Below are positions 54,681-64,000 of a stretch of 64,000 nucleotides of DNA, piece by piece; the stretch's first letter is position 1, and each line of letters begins with the position of its first letter. Source of the DNA: Pseudoteredinibacter isoporae_A. Lineage in GTDB: Bacteria > Pseudomonadota > Gammaproteobacteria > Pseudomonadales > Cellvibrionaceae. The notes below the pieces were generated by a model, which ran no database searches, was not told where the DNA came from, and worked only from the letters and a program-made list of their open reading frames with translations. Position numbers and translations under genes: made by a program. The stretch covers positions 186,001 through 250,000 of the forward strand of contig NZ_BAABWJ010000005.1 in the NCBI RefSeq assembly GCF_040372805.1, read 5' to 3'.

Positions 54681-57269
54681 TTAAAAGTCTGCGCTGACGC
54701 GCATGTACCAGAAGGCACCGTTGAAACCGAATGGTGAAGTAATTGCGTGTTGCTGACCCAAGAAGTTCAGTACACCGTTACCTTCGCGATCAGGGTACTC
54801 GTCGAAGATGTTTTCACCACCAATGGCTACCGTGTATTTGTCATCAAAGACAACACGTGCTTCCAAATCAACCAGAACCGCACTGCCATAGCTGAAGACA
54901 TCACTGCCGTCGCCTGGACCGAACAAGCCGCCAGTGGATTTCCAATCGCCGTAACGGTTCACGCGCAGCAAACCTTCAAAGATGTCCTGAGTGTAGTTGA
55001 AGCTCAACACACTGTTGTGCTCAGGCACCTGATTCTCAAGATCGAACACTCGACCATTGTTAATAGTACCCGACTTAATGTCAGAAACATCTTGCTGGTT
55101 ATAGTTGTGGCGGAAATCCACATCCAGTCGACCATCACCCACTTCAAACGAGCTGTGGATATTCAAATCAACACCAGAAACATTGGATTCAAAACCGTTC
55201 ACGAAGAAGTTACCGTTACTGCCCAGCAACAAAGAAGCGTTCGGGATACCCGCCGCCTGCAATTGCGCCAACTCAGAATCACCAATGGTGAAATTCTGCA
55301 GAGCAATACGATCTTCGATGGTAATGTCGTAGAAATCCATGGTAATAGTTGTGCTATCACCTGGGGTGTACACAAAACCAATCGTGTAACTGGTGGACTC
55401 TTCCGGAGTCAGATCCTGGGCACCCAGTGCAACGGCAATTGGGTGATTCACTGGGTAAGTACCACTTGGAATCAGGTTACCACTGGAATCTGAAGTGGTG
55501 GTGACGTTCAAGGTGTTCACCTGACCAGGAGTCGGAGCACGGAAGCCGGTGTTAGCCGTCGCACGTACTGCAAACTGCTCAGTAAATTCAAAACGACCGG
55601 AAATTTTCCAATCCAGAGTTGAACCGAACTCTTCAAAGTCTTCATAACGCAATGCTACCGCCGCAGACAGTTGGTCCGTCAGATCGGTTTCCGCATCGAC
55701 ATAGAAGGCATAACTTTCACTATCGAAAGTGCCGGCAGACTCAACTGGGAAGCCTTGGAAACCGTCGGAACCCAGACCGAAAATAGTCGTGGTTGGACCC
55801 GCTTGAATGGAAGCAGCATCGCCTGCACCAATTTTGTATGACTCTTCACGCCACTCGAAACCAAAACCCAGGTTCAGTGGAGAATCGTCCCAGGTTTTTA
55901 CAAAGTCAGCGTTCAAGCCAGATTCTTCCTGAGTCAGCGTACCAGGCTTAAAGCTGGTCGGAGACAATCGACCCAAACTGGGGTTGATACTCTGTTGCAG
56001 AACGTATTCAACTTCGTTCTCAGCAGAACGTACACGTACATCCCAAGTCAGGTTTGGATTGAATTCGCCTTTCGCACCCAGAACAACACTGTAGTCACTG
56101 ATGTTGGCACCAAACAATGGGCTGTAACCACCAGGGAATAATTCGTGAATCGGGTTACGCAGCACAAAACCGCTTGGACTGTTGCTGTCTGCTGTCAAAT
56201 AATCTGCAGGGTTCAAGCCCTGGCTCACAATGCTGTTGACGATGTCTGCGGAGGCATTGTCTGGCAAGCCATCACCGTCGGCATCAATCTGCAAAGTGGT
56301 ACGCGCAGCAATATTCTGCTGGTCTGCTGCCGTAGGCAGTACCGGTGTGCGGTAGAAGAAACCGGACAGAGTTTCGTTATCCAGATAAGAGAAGTTACCG
56401 TAAACTTCGGTCGTTTCGTTAATATCGATACCGGCATTCACAAACAGTTTCAGAGCTTCGATGTCGGGATCACCCCAACGCTGACCAAAACCGTTGTATG
56501 GCACATTACTGTCACCCACGATATCGCCCACGGACGCGGCATCAGGACGTGGCGTACCACGGCTGGTGATATCAGAAGCGCTGTATTCGATGGTGGTGTT
56601 GATAAAACCGTTTTCAGTCAGTGGCAAACCAAAGTTCGCGCTGACCATGGAACGCTCACCATCACCTTCGCTGTACTCACCGTATTGTGCCGCTAGGCTA
56701 AGGCCTTCATTGGAATCGTTGAGAACCAGGTTCACAACACCCGCAATGGCATCAGAGCCGTACTGGGCCGAGGCACCATCACGTAACACTTCAACGCGCT
56801 TGATGGCCGCTGATGGGAAGGCTGAAAAGTCGACACCCTGCGAACCCTGGTTAGTGGTACCCAGTGGCGCCAACTGCAGGTTAACCAGTGCAGAACGGTG
56901 ACGACGTGTGCCGTTGACGGTAACCAAGGTGTGGTCAGGCGACAAGTTACGCAGCGTAACTGGACGAACAAACGCCGTACCATCCGCAATCGGGAAACGC
57001 TGGGTATTCAGAGACGGGGCAACTTTGGTTAATGAATCGGTTAGGTTAAAAGACGCCTGCTGACCCAATTCACCGCCACCCATAACATCAATCGGGGACA
57101 GGGTTTCTTCAGGGGACAAGCCTTCTTTACGGGTACCAATGGTGACAACTTCTTCAAGTAACTGATCATCACTATTGACCTGCGCCACCGTGGTATTTGC
57201 ACTGGCAGCAACAGCTATCGCGAGGGCCGATTTTAAAAACAGGCGCTGCGAATACTTGCGGTTAGACAT
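54681..57269 (-). CDS. TonB-dependent outer-membrane receptor
   Basis: An 862-residue receptor distinct from its neighbour. A twin-basic n-region and signal sequence end around TTVAQ, then the TonB box LLEEVVTIGTRKEG, a plug domain with RRHRSALVNLQL, IKRVEVLRDGASAQYGSDAI and AGVVNLVLN, and a barrel ending in F (MRVSADF). The GTRKEGLSPEETLSPID style resembles receptors of polysaccharide- or vitamin-using marine bacteria. An aggaga ribosome binding site 7 nt upstream fixes the start. Regulation is not apparent. Confidence 0.95.
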   Translation of the reverse strand: MSNRKYSQRLFLKSALAIAVAASANTTVAQVNSDDQLLEEVVTIGTRKEGLSPEETLSPIDVMGGGELGQQASFNLTDSLTKVAPSLNTQRFPIADGTAFVRPVTLRNLSPDHTLVTVNGTRRHRSALVNLQLAPLGTTNQGSQGVDFSAFPSAAIKRVEVLRDGASAQYGSDAIAGVVNLVLNDSNEGLSLAAQYGEYSEGDGERSMVSANFGLPLTENGFINTTIEYSASDITSRGTPRPDAASVGDIVGDSNVPYNGFGQRWGDPDIEALKLFVNAGIDINETTEVYGNFSYLDNETLSGFFYRTPVLPTAADQQNIAARTTLQIDADGDGLPDNASADIVNSIVSQGLNPADYLTADSNSPSGFVLRNPIHELFPGGYSPLFGANISDYSVVLGAKGEFNPNLTWDVRVRSAENEVEYVLQQSINPSLGRLSPTSFKPGTLTQEESGLNADFVKTWDDSPLNLGFGFEWREESYKIGAGDAASIQAGPTTTIFGLGSDGFQGFPVESAGTFDSESYAFYVDAETDLTDQLSAAVALRYEDFEEFGSTLDWKISGRFEFTEQFAVRATANTGFRAPTPGQVNTLNVTTTSDSSGNLIPSGTYPVNHPIAVALGAQDLTPEESTSYTIGFVYTPGDSTTITMDFYDITIEDRIALQNFTIGDSELAQLQAAGIPNASLLLGSNGNFFVNGFESNVSGVDLNIHSSFEVGDGRLDVDFRHNYNQQDVSDIKSGTINNGRVFDLENQVPEHNSVLSFNYTQDIFEGLLRVNRYGDWKSTGGLFGPGDGSDVFSYGSAVLVDLEARVVFDDKYTVAIGGENIFDEYPDREGNGVLNFLGQQHAITSPFGFNGAFWYMRVSADF

Positions 57270-57671
57270 GGATGCTCTCCTATCACATGACCCATTTGGG
57301 CCGATTATTATTTTTTAGGGAGGTCTGGCAGTGAATGTTTTTTGTTCATTCTTATCTCTACCAGTCCGCTATGGTGCCGCGTTGATTCTTTATATTGCGA
57401 CCCACCTTAGACGATGGAACTCACAGAAAATGCTTGAGCCATTTCGCTCGAGCACCGATCAACACTGACATTGGACGCAATTATTACAGTTTTAAATTGA
57501 AATATATATCTAAAATGCTGAATAAATCTTTGCTTTTATTTCGATAAAAAGTCTTAAACGACTTATATTTATTCAAATTAATCAAACTTACAGCACATTA
57601 TAAAAATCTGGCGATAAATCGAAAGACGCCTCGTCGCTAAAAACGGGCAACTTATGGCTTGTTAGAACGGT
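57270..57671. other. Region between ccmG and the receptor gene
   Basis: About 400 bases upstream of the second receptor gene, AT-rich over 57480-57620, containing its promoter. No terminator for ccmG, no ccmH and no ccmI are seen. Confidence 0.5.
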
Positions 57672-58202
57672 CTATTTTTCGGAAAGCTCGTTGATGATAG
57701 GCATGAAATCCCGCTGCCAAACTTTGTCGTCCACAACCCCGACATGCTTGTGGCGGATAATGCCTTGTTGGTCGACCAGATAAGATTCTGGCGCACCAAA
57801 TACCCCCAGATCCAGCCCAAGACGACCACTGCGGTCCATAACACTGTATTCATAAGGGTCTTTTAAATCGGCCAGCCACTGACGTGCGGCGTCGGGTTGA
57901 TCTTTGTAGTTCACACCGACCACTCGCACGCCCTGCTCCGCTAACTCCAGCAAATAGGGATGCTCAACACGACACACCACGCACCAGGTGGCCCAAACAT
58001 TGACCAAAGTGATTTTGCCCTCAAAATCCTTTTCGGTTTTCAGGGCATTTTCATCTTTTAAAATACCCAGCGAAAAGCTGGGAAAGGCTTTATCTTTCAA
58101 AGCCGAAGGCATTGCGGTGGGGTCCAGAGACAGCCCCTTCCACAACAAGGCTGCAAGACCAATAAAGATGGCGAGAGGAATAAAGAGTTTTAAACGCGCC
58201 AT
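57672..58202 (-). CDS. ccmG: Thiol:disulfide interchange protein CcmG (DsbE)
   Basis: A 176-residue membrane-anchored thioredoxin. One N-terminal membrane helix (about residues 5-22) places the domain in the periplasm, where it reduces apocytochrome c heme-site cysteines. The active site is WCVVC (Cys74, Cys77), and the GAPESYLVDQQG loop with cis-proline region follows. The start at 58202 has a perfect aggag ribosome binding site. Last gene of the ccm operon here; ccmH and ccmI do not follow. Confidence 0.95.
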   Translation of the reverse strand: MARLKLFIPLAIFIGLAALLWKGLSLDPTAMPSALKDKAFPSFSLGILKDENALKTEKDFEGKITLVNVWATWCVVCRVEHPYLLELAEQGVRVVGVNYKDQPDAARQWLADLKDPYEYSVMDRSGRLGLDLGVFGAPESYLVDQQGIIRHKHVGVVDDKVWQRDFMPIINELSEK

Positions 58203-58273
58203 GATCGCTCCTGGCCAATAAACAATCGAAACCGTTCTCTCGCCGCCAAGGCAAACGAGAGAACATGAACACA

Positions 58274-60247
58274 TCAGGCTGGGTTCAGCGCTTCCGCTTC
58301 CGGGCGTAACACTTTCAAACGACGATAACGCTTATCCGCTACCGCGATAAAACCGCCAAAGCCCATCATCAAGCACCCCAACCAAATCCACATGATAAAA
58401 GGTTTTACATAGACTCGGACCGCCCAAGCGCCCTCACCCAGATGTTCGCCCATTGCCATATACAAATCCCGCCCGATTGAGGAATCAACCGCCGCTTCGG
58501 TCATCATATTGCCACCGGAAAAATAACGTCGTTTTTCCGGCCCCAATGTTGCGACTTCCTGACCATCACGACTGACAACCACTTGAGCACGATCAGCGAC
58601 GTAGTTTGGCCCACGAACCCCTTCTGTGCCTTCAAATGTAAACTCATAGGCACCGACACTCACGCTATCACCGGGCACGATACGCACATCACTCTGCACG
58701 CTGTAGATGGAACTTAGGCCACCACCAATTACTGTCAAACCCATACCCACATGAGCACACATCATGGCGTAGAAACTGGCGTTCATATTGAACAGCTGCG
58801 AAAACGTCGAACCGCGTTTTGCATTGGCTTTGTGCCACCAATCGCGCAAACTGACGGTAATCACCCAAAAGCCCAATGCGGCACAAAGCCAGCCTTTCCA
58901 ATGGAAACTGTCGCCGTACATAAACGCGACCGCAAAGCCCATCAAAATCGCAGCCACAGCGGGCAACCACAAGAAATTAGCTAAGCGTTCGCCCTTACTT
59001 TTTTTCCACTGGGAAATCGAACCAATCCCCAACAGGAAACTGAGCGCCAACACCAAGGGCACAAAAAATGCGTTAAAGAACGGAGGGCCCACAGAAATGC
59101 GACCAAGCCCCATGGCATCAGCAATCAAGGGGTATAAGGTGCCCAACAACACGGTCAACATAATGACCATGAGTAACATATTGTTGAGCAGTAAAAACAT
59201 TTCACGAGACATCCAGCCAAACGTCGCCACCGCTCGCATAGTCGGCGCTTTCAAGGCGTAGATCGTCAGAGAACCACCAACGACTAAGGCCAGGAACCCT
59301 AAAATAAAGACGCCCCGCTCCGGATCCGTTGCAAATGCATGCACCGACGTAATGACGCCAGAGCGAACCAGAAAGGTTCCCAATAGGCTCAAAGAGAACG
59401 CAAAAATGGCCAGTAAAATCGTCCAGCTTTTGAATACTCCCCGTTTCTCAGTAACCGCCAGAGAATGGATCAACGCTGTGGAAACCAACCACGGCATAAA
59501 CGAGGCATTTTCAACTGGGTCCCAGAACCACCAACCGCCCCAACCGAGCTCGTAGTACGCCCACCAACTGCCCAAGGCGATTCCCAATGTCAGGAAGGCC
59601 CAAGCGGCGGTTGCCCAGGGACGAGACCATCGCGCCCAGGCACTGTCCAAACGCCCAGACAATAAGGCCGCAATAGCGAACGCAAAATTCACGCTCAATC
59701 CCACATAACCCATATACAGTACAGGAGGGTGAAAAATAAACGCCGGATCTTGCAGCAAAGGATTAAGATCGCGACCCTCACTGGGCGTGTCAGGCAGCAG
59801 GCGATCAAAAGGATTGGAGGTCAGCAGCATAAACAGCAAAAAGCCAATACACAAAAAGCCAAGCACCGAGAGCACCCGCGCCACCATAACCATCGGTAGG
59901 GATCGACTCAAACAGGCAACGGTAAAAGTCCACCCCGCCAACATCAGTACCCACAACAGAAAGGAGCCTTCATGGCCGCCCCACACCGCTGAAAATTTGT
60001 AGTACCAAGGCAACATGGAGTTTGATGTCGTTGCGACATAGGCAACGGAAAAATCACTTTCCATAAATGAAATGGTCAAACAGGCGTAAGCCAAGCCCAC
60101 AAACACAAATACGCCAGTCGCCAGGCTGCGGCCACTGCGCATCCACAACAGATTATTTTGATAGCTGCCCAGCATAGGTATCGCGGCCAGCAAAAAAGAA
60201 AGGCCCAATGCGACAATGAGGGCAATGTGTCCAAGTTCAGCAGTCAT
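58274..60247 (-). CDS. ccmF: Cytochrome c heme lyase subunit CcmF
   Basis: A 657-residue polytopic protein of about 14-15 membrane helices with the tryptophan-rich WWD motif (GSWWAYYELGWGGWWFWDPV) that binds heme in CcmF/CcmC. It transfers heme from holo-CcmE to apocytochrome. The ATG at 60247 has a ggag ribosome binding site; the GTG at 60250 is less likely. It follows ccmE by 14 nt. Confidence 0.97.
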   Translation of the reverse strand: MTAELGHIALIVALGLSFLLAAIPMLGSYQNNLLWMRSGRSLATGVFVFVGLAYACLTISFMESDFSVAYVATTSNSMLPWYYKFSAVWGGHEGSFLLWVLMLAGWTFTVACLSRSLPMVMVARVLSVLGFLCIGFLLFMLLTSNPFDRLLPDTPSEGRDLNPLLQDPAFIFHPPVLYMGYVGLSVNFAFAIAALLSGRLDSAWARWSRPWATAAWAFLTLGIALGSWWAYYELGWGGWWFWDPVENASFMPWLVSTALIHSLAVTEKRGVFKSWTILLAIFAFSLSLLGTFLVRSGVITSVHAFATDPERGVFILGFLALVVGGSLTIYALKAPTMRAVATFGWMSREMFLLLNNMLLMVIMLTVLLGTLYPLIADAMGLGRISVGPPFFNAFFVPLVLALSFLLGIGSISQWKKSKGERLANFLWLPAVAAILMGFAVAFMYGDSFHWKGWLCAALGFWVITVSLRDWWHKANAKRGSTFSQLFNMNASFYAMMCAHVGMGLTVIGGGLSSIYSVQSDVRIVPGDSVSVGAYEFTFEGTEGVRGPNYVADRAQVVVSRDGQEVATLGPEKRRYFSGGNMMTEAAVDSSIGRDLYMAMGEHLGEGAWAVRVYVKPFIMWIWLGCLMMGFGGFIAVADKRYRRLKVLRPEAEALNPA

Positions 60248-60261
60248 CACGGCTCCAGAGA

Positions 60262-60756
60262 TTAGTATTTTTTATTGCCTGACATATCCATGCCTTCACA
60301 ACTGGCTTGGTGTGAAGTACCGGTTTCAGCACTGGCATTAGCCATGGCTTCTGCAACTTCCGGTGGCGTATAATTTTCATCGTGTTTCGCCAAGACCTGT
60401 TCTGCCATAAACACACCGTTCTGCACCTGACCATTGACTACTGCAGCTTCCCCTTCACTAAACAAATCCGGAAGAATACCAGTGTATTGTACCGGCATGT
60501 CTGCACTGCCATCGGTGATGGAAAAGCGTACCGCCAAATCGGTTTCGCTGCGTCGAACAGATCCTGGAACCACGCAACCACCCGCACGAATATTAACGCC
60601 TTCCGGCGCTTCGCCATTCACAAGCTTGGAGGGGGGATAAAACAAATTAATGTTTTTACTCAGTGCAAATGCCATCAGACCAATGGCCACTGAAGAAAAA
60701 ACAACAATAAACAGGACGATCATCAAACGCTGTTTACGCACCGGGTGCATCGGCAT
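60262..60756 (-). CDS. ccmE: Heme chaperone CcmE
   Basis: A 164-residue protein with one N-terminal membrane helix and an OB-fold periplasmic domain. The heme-binding histidine is in LAKHDENYTPPE (His125, with Tyr129 two turns on), matching E. coli His130/Tyr134. An extra cysteine (AGGCVVPGSV) and a His/Cys/Met-rich C-terminal tail (ASCEGMDM) are unusual. The 64 nt upstream to ccmD carry no extra gene. Confidence 0.96.
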   Translation of the reverse strand: MPMHPVRKQRLMIVLFIVVFSSVAIGLMAFALSKNINLFYPPSKLVNGEAPEGVNIRAGGCVVPGSVRRSETDLAVRFSITDGSADMPVQYTGILPDLFSEGEAAVVNGQVQNGVFMAEQVLAKHDENYTPPEVAEAMANASAETGTSHQASCEGMDMSGNKKY

Positions 60757-60820
60757 AATACTTCTCTTTTTTATCAGAATCGTTAACGTTCAAGCAGGCC
60801 TTCAAGAGGCTCTTTTAGCT

Positions 60821-61021
60821 TTATTCCATGCTTTGGAAAGCTTGCTGTTCCGCCAGCTTTTCCTGACGTTGTAACTGTTTGCGAATCGCGTTTTTTCTCA
60901 ACATCGGAGATAGCACGATATAACTAATAGCAATCACGGCCGCAATGTAACACGCCCAGACATAAGGGCCATGGCCAGCCATTGACATAAACTCGGCAAA
61001 ACTTTCAAAACGAAATTGCAT
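60821..61021 (-). CDS. ccmD: Heme exporter protein CcmD
   Basis: A 66-residue single-span membrane protein with GHGPYVWACYIAAVIAISYI as its helix and a basic cytoplasmic tail (LRKNAIRKQLQRQ), the standard CcmD plan. It releases holo-CcmE from the CcmABC complex. It begins 9 nt after the ccmC stop. Confidence 0.9.
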   Translation of the reverse strand: MQFRFESFAEFMSMAGHGPYVWACYIAAVIAISYIVLSPMLRKNAIRKQLQRQEKLAEQQAFQSME

Positions 61022-61030
61022 TTTTCTCTC

Positions 61031-61771
61031 TCAGACCTTGTTCAGCAAGGCGTGTTTTACCCAGTTGGTTTTCATTTCTCGCTGGAGAATTTCACTGCGC
61101 GTCGCCGCCAACAGCGCCCAAGTAAAGAATATATAAAAACCGGTAATCATTCCCAGCAGAGGATACAACATTTCAGGCGCAATACTGCTCGACGTCATTT
61201 TGATGGACGCTGGCTGATGCAAAGTGAACCACCAATCCACGGACTTGTAGATGATAGGAATATTCACGGTACCGACCAGGCTTAAAATGGCACTGGCTTT
61301 ATCGGCCACTTCCTGCTCACGAAAGGCCTCTTGTAGCGCAATCACACCGAGATACAAAAACAACAGAATTAACACAGACGTTAGGCGCGCATCCCAAACC
61401 CAATAAGTTCCCCAGGTTGGTTTGCCCCATACAGCACCGGTAAATAAGGCCATCGCCGTCAGCACCGCACCGATAGGTGCCGCAACTTTCATCACCATAT
61501 AAGACAGCTTCATTTTCCAGATCAATCCGATCGCACCGGCAACAGCCATCACATAATAAGCCGCCATTGCAACAATCGACGCCGGCACGTGCAGATACAT
61601 AATTCGGTAACTGTTGCCCTGTTTGGCATCCATTGGCGCAAAGCCCAGCGCCCAAATGGACCCACTGACAATCATCAACAGACTGATACTCAGCAACCAA
61701 GGCATCCAAGCATTGGTTTTTTCATAAAACCACTTTGGGGAGCCTAATCTGTGGAACCACTGCCAAGCCAA
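61031..61771 (-). CDS. ccmC: Heme ABC transporter permease CcmC
   Basis: A 246-residue protein with six membrane helices and the WWD heme motif (WGTYWVWDARLTSVLILLFL). It attaches heme to CcmE. Homologues start like MxWxWFHxLGSP, which is encoded directly after a TTG at 61771; no ATG fits and a gagagg ribosome binding site precedes it, so I call a TTG start. Confidence 0.95.
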   Translation of the reverse strand: MAWQWFHRLGSPKWFYEKTNAWMPWLLSISLLMIVSGSIWALGFAPMDAKQGNSYRIMYLHVPASIVAMAAYYVMAVAGAIGLIWKMKLSYMVMKVAAPIGAVLTAMALFTGAVWGKPTWGTYWVWDARLTSVLILLFLYLGVIALQEAFREQEVADKASAILSLVGTVNIPIIYKSVDWWFTLHQPASIKMTSSSIAPEMLYPLLGMITGFYIFFTWALLAATRSEILQREMKTNWVKHALLNKV

Positions 61772-61799
61772 CGTTCGCCTCTCTCAGCCCTTCGGGGCG

Positions 61800-62519
61800 T
61801 TAATTATTCACACTCATTTTCAGCGCTCCGGCAATAGCCAGGGGCGCTGCGATAATAGCCAGAGCCAAAAAGGAGCCCAATACCGCCAACTGGGTATTAT
61901 ACGCAAAACCCTCAATCGCTGCGCGCACACCGCTGGACCCGAAAATCAACACGGGCACATAGAGAGGCATTACAATCAGAGAAAGCAATAAGCCTCCTTT
62001 GCGCAGGGATACTGTCAAAGCGGCACCAATGGCACCGATCAAACTCAAACTGCCCGTGCCTAACAGTAGACTTAAAACCAAGGGAATATAACCGGCCTCG
62101 GGCAAGGACATCATTACACCCAATAACGGGGCAATCAGCGTCAACGGCAAGCCTGTCGTCAGCCAATGCACAATAACTTTAGCCAGCACATTGATGTAAC
62201 TGGACTGGGGGCTAAGCAGCAACTGCTCGAGCGTACCGTCATCAAAATCAGAACGAAACAAACCATCCAAAGACAGCAGAGTCGCCAACAGGGCAACGAC
62301 CCACAACATGCCAGGCGCGAGAATCGCCAGAGTCTTGGGGCTTGGGCTCACCCCCAAGGGCACCATGGTGATAACCAATAGGAAAAAGATCAGGGGATTG
62401 GCCAGCTCTCCGCGATGGCGAATGGCAAGCTTCAGATCCCGCCGCAGAGTTGCTAAAAAGGCATTGCCCGTTCGTTCAGGGCGATTGGCGATGGCAGAAT
62501 CCGGCCTAGGCTGACTCAT
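61800..62519 (-). CDS. ccmB: Heme exporter permease CcmB
   Basis: A 239-residue permease with six membrane helices, FFLLVITMVPLGVSPSPKTL and LDGLFRSDFDDGTLEQLLLS as family markers. It forms the ABC release complex with CcmA and CcmC. It overlaps the ccmA stop by 4 nt. Confidence 0.96.
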   Translation of the reverse strand: MSQPRPDSAIANRPERTGNAFLATLRRDLKLAIRHRGELANPLIFFLLVITMVPLGVSPSPKTLAILAPGMLWVVALLATLLSLDGLFRSDFDDGTLEQLLLSPQSSYINVLAKVIVHWLTTGLPLTLIAPLLGVMMSLPEAGYIPLVLSLLLGTGSLSLIGAIGAALTVSLRKGGLLLSLIVMPLYVPVLIFGSSGVRAAIEGFAYNTQLAVLGSFLALAIIAAPLAIAGALKMSVNN

Positions 62520-63199
62520 TCTGCCCCCCCATACATCTGTTCCGGGCTGGGCAGATAGTCCTGCAAATCCAAACGCTTTAGGGAAGCCAACTGCAAGTCC
62601 TGGTGGGTTGTCAGAATAACAATCCCCCCAGTTTCGCTGTGCTCGGCGAAACGTTGTTCCAACTTGGCCACCCCGGCCTTATCGATGGCTGTCAGAGGCT
62701 CGTCGAGAATCCAGATCTTTGCCTGACTCAGGTATAAACGAGCGAGAGCAACGCGACGCTGTTGCCCGGCTGAGAGATTGAAACAGCTCTGATCCTCATA
62801 ACCATACAGGCCAACGTCTTTCAAAGCCTGCTCGACTCGTGAGTCCAAGCGATCAGTATCGCCCTCAAGCCCCGCATACCAACGTAAGTTTTCCGCGGGA
62901 GTCAGGGCTGATTTGATACCCGGCAGGTGCCCCAAGTAGAGCAGCTGCTGCCGAAACTCAAAGAGCTGCTGAGACAGTGCTTGCCCGCAAAAGCGAATCT
63001 CTCCTGCGGAGGGTTCGGCCAGGCTCACAAGACATCGCAACAAGGTGGTTTTCCCCGCCCCATTAGGGCCGATAATCTGAAGAACATCTCCCGCCTGGAT
63101 ATCAGCATTCAAATCCGCGAACAACAAACGCTCATCCCGACGGCAGGCCAGCTGTTCCAGACTGATTGTTAGAGATTGCTTATCCAGAGCCTTGCTCAT
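62516..63199 (-). CDS. ccmA: Heme exporter ATP-binding protein CcmA
   Basis: A 227-residue ABC ATPase. Walker A GPNGAGKTTLLRC, ABC signature LSAGQQRR and Walker B IWILDEPLTAID are intact. ATP hydrolysis drives release of heme-loaded CcmE. First gene of the leftward ccmABCDEFG operon; its promoter lies in the 210 bases shared with the divergent gene at 63411. Confidence 0.97.
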   Translation of the reverse strand: MSKALDKQSLTISLEQLACRRDERLLFADLNADIQAGDVLQIIGPNGAGKTTLLRCLVSLAEPSAGEIRFCGQALSQQLFEFRQQLLYLGHLPGIKSALTPAENLRWYAGLEGDTDRLDSRVEQALKDVGLYGYEDQSCFNLSAGQQRRVALARLYLSQAKIWILDEPLTAIDKAGVAKLEQRFAEHSETGGIVILTTHQDLQLASLKRLDLQDYLPSPEQMYGGAE

Positions 63200-63410
63200 T
63201 ACGTCTTGCTTATTCCTGCTGGTCCGAAGACACGGGTTATAAAAACAGGCGGCATTATAGAGCTTTTTTAGGTAGGAACCTATTGCGAGGGCTTGAAGAA
63301 GATCAAAATCATGCCGCTTTTCCCGCAGCCGACTGCAGTTATCCCCTCATTTGCCGATACCCAATAGAGAAAGAAAGCGTTGAAAAGAACACATTCAGGG
63401 GGAGAGTACT

Positions 63411-64000
63411 ATGGTGATCGCACACGCATCCGTCGCCCGAGCAAGTCTTGGTCCGGCACTGGACGCAAGCTCTCCAGGCCAAAGCAATGCGGGCATTCAT
63501 GCCAGCAACGACAAACACGGCTCAACGGTGGATGGAAAACACACACACCATAGCGATAAACCTCTCCCCATCAGCTCTCAAAAGAACGCTTCAAATACGG
63601 ATAAAACCGCCTTGAACCAGGCGAAACAGGAAGTCTTGAATGTCCTTGCGCAAAAACGAGATGCTAACAGCCCTCTTGAAAGCGCTCTAAAGGCACTGGA
63701 GAAACACAACAAGGCGCTGACCGTGAACGAGAACACACTTGATAAGCAATTATTCAAACGCTTACCTGCCAGGCTACAAGGCTTGTTCGCCCTAGGCCTG
63801 ATCAGCGATAAGAACGACAGCCGCGCCCAAGTCATCGTCAGCGCCCTCGCCTCAGCCCGCCAAGTTCAACAACTGCTCCCCCTGCTTCAGCAAGGCAAGA
63901 GCTTTACCAGCGCCGACTTCATTCGACAGCCCCCCAGCCTGTTAAAACTTGAAATGGCCGGCGGGCATCAGCTGTTGACCGTTTCCAGAGAACCCATAGC
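63411..64000 (+). CDS. Partial gene running off the window, possibly FliK-like hook-length control protein
   Basis: An open frame of 196 codons from an ATG with a gggggag ribosome binding site, with no stop before the window end. The N-terminus is low-complexity (Ser, Asn, His), typical of FliK and other secreted regulators, then a helical region (LQGLFALGLISDKN) and the start of a beta-like segment (SLLKLEMAGGHQLLTVS). Genes divergent from ccmA in some relatives are annotated as flagellar hook-length control; the truncated sequence does not prove this. Confidence 0.5.
   Translation, partial: MVIAHASVARASLGPALDASSPGQSNAGIHASNDKHGSTVDGKHTHHSDKPLPISSQKNASNTDKTALNQAKQEVLNVLAQKRDANSPLESALKALEKHNKALTVNENTLDKQLFKRLPARLQGLFALGLISDKNDSRAQVIVSALASARQVQQLLPLLQQGKSFTSADFIRQPPSLLKLEMAGGHQLLTVSREPI

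Overview
This window is 64 kb of a chromosome from a gammaproteobacterium, most likely a marine member of the Pseudomonadales in the broad sense (Pseudomonas, Hahella or Cellvibrio relatives). The evidence is a nhaB / fimL / nudC / sohB neighbourhood of the kind known from Pseudomonas, a Pseudomonas-type siroheme sulfite reductase followed by a DUF934 gene, the Ccm system I genes for cytochrome c maturation, two large TonB-dependent receptors and a PhaZ7-like polyhydroxybutyrate depolymerase. No genus can be fixed from the sequence alone.

Layout. (1) 1-6.85 kb: a rightward thiamine operon, thiC-thiO-thiS-thiG-thiDE-thiF, with a ThiD/ThiE fusion and a ThiF carrying a C-terminal rhodanese domain. 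(2) 6.9-16 kb: an accessory stretch of secreted proteins (one with an exosortase-like C-terminal signal, one with an Ig-like repeat), a periplasmic solute-binding protein, a flavin monooxygenase, a TonB-C lipoprotein, a frameshifted DUF3365 heme-sensor remnant, a YfcC-type carrier and the PhaZ7-like depolymerase. (3) 16.0-24.6 kb: a mobile-element region at the 3' end of tRNA-His. An integrative element of about 7.8 kb lies between a 47-bp partial copy of the tRNA 3' end (16750-16796) and the intact tRNA-His. It carries higBA, a second anchored secreted protein, a complete IS3-family element with a -1 frameshift heptamer, an ECF-like sigma factor overlapping a membrane protein, phage structural and DNA methyltransferase fragments joined head to head, an ASCH protein, DUF4224 and the integrase. 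A decayed integrase and a decayed IS copy to its left show that the site was used before.

(4) 24.6-35.3 kb: a leftward tRNA-His/Arg/Pro cluster with a clear promoter, then folD, truC, rsuA and rsmC rightward, then leftward deoD-deoB-hpt (purine and deoxynucleoside salvage) and recQ with a pseudouridine synthase. (5) 35.3-51.7 kb: a DUF885 peptidase-like protein, DUF2970, a MarR regulator, an unlisted 38-aa membrane peptide, cysI-DUF934 (sulfite reduction), the leftward fimL-nudC-membrane protein-sohB operon, nhaB, DUF488, rraA, an alpha/beta hydrolase lacking its nucleophilic serine together with a small Rieske protein, and pabB. (6) 51.7-64 kb: two leftward TonB-dependent receptors, then leftward ccmABCDEFG without ccmH/ccmI next to it, and at the right edge the start of a rightward gene that may be fliK-like.

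The core parts form coherent cofactor (thiamine, folate), RNA modification, salvage, sulfur and heme-export modules. The unusual material is concentrated between 7 and 24.5 kb. I found no CRISPR array, no rRNA and no complete prophage. The most notable observations are the composite tRNA-His element, its sigma factor/membrane protein pair, the PhaZ7 homologue with a conserved triad spacing, and the thiS Gly-Gly codons that double as the thiG ribosome binding site.
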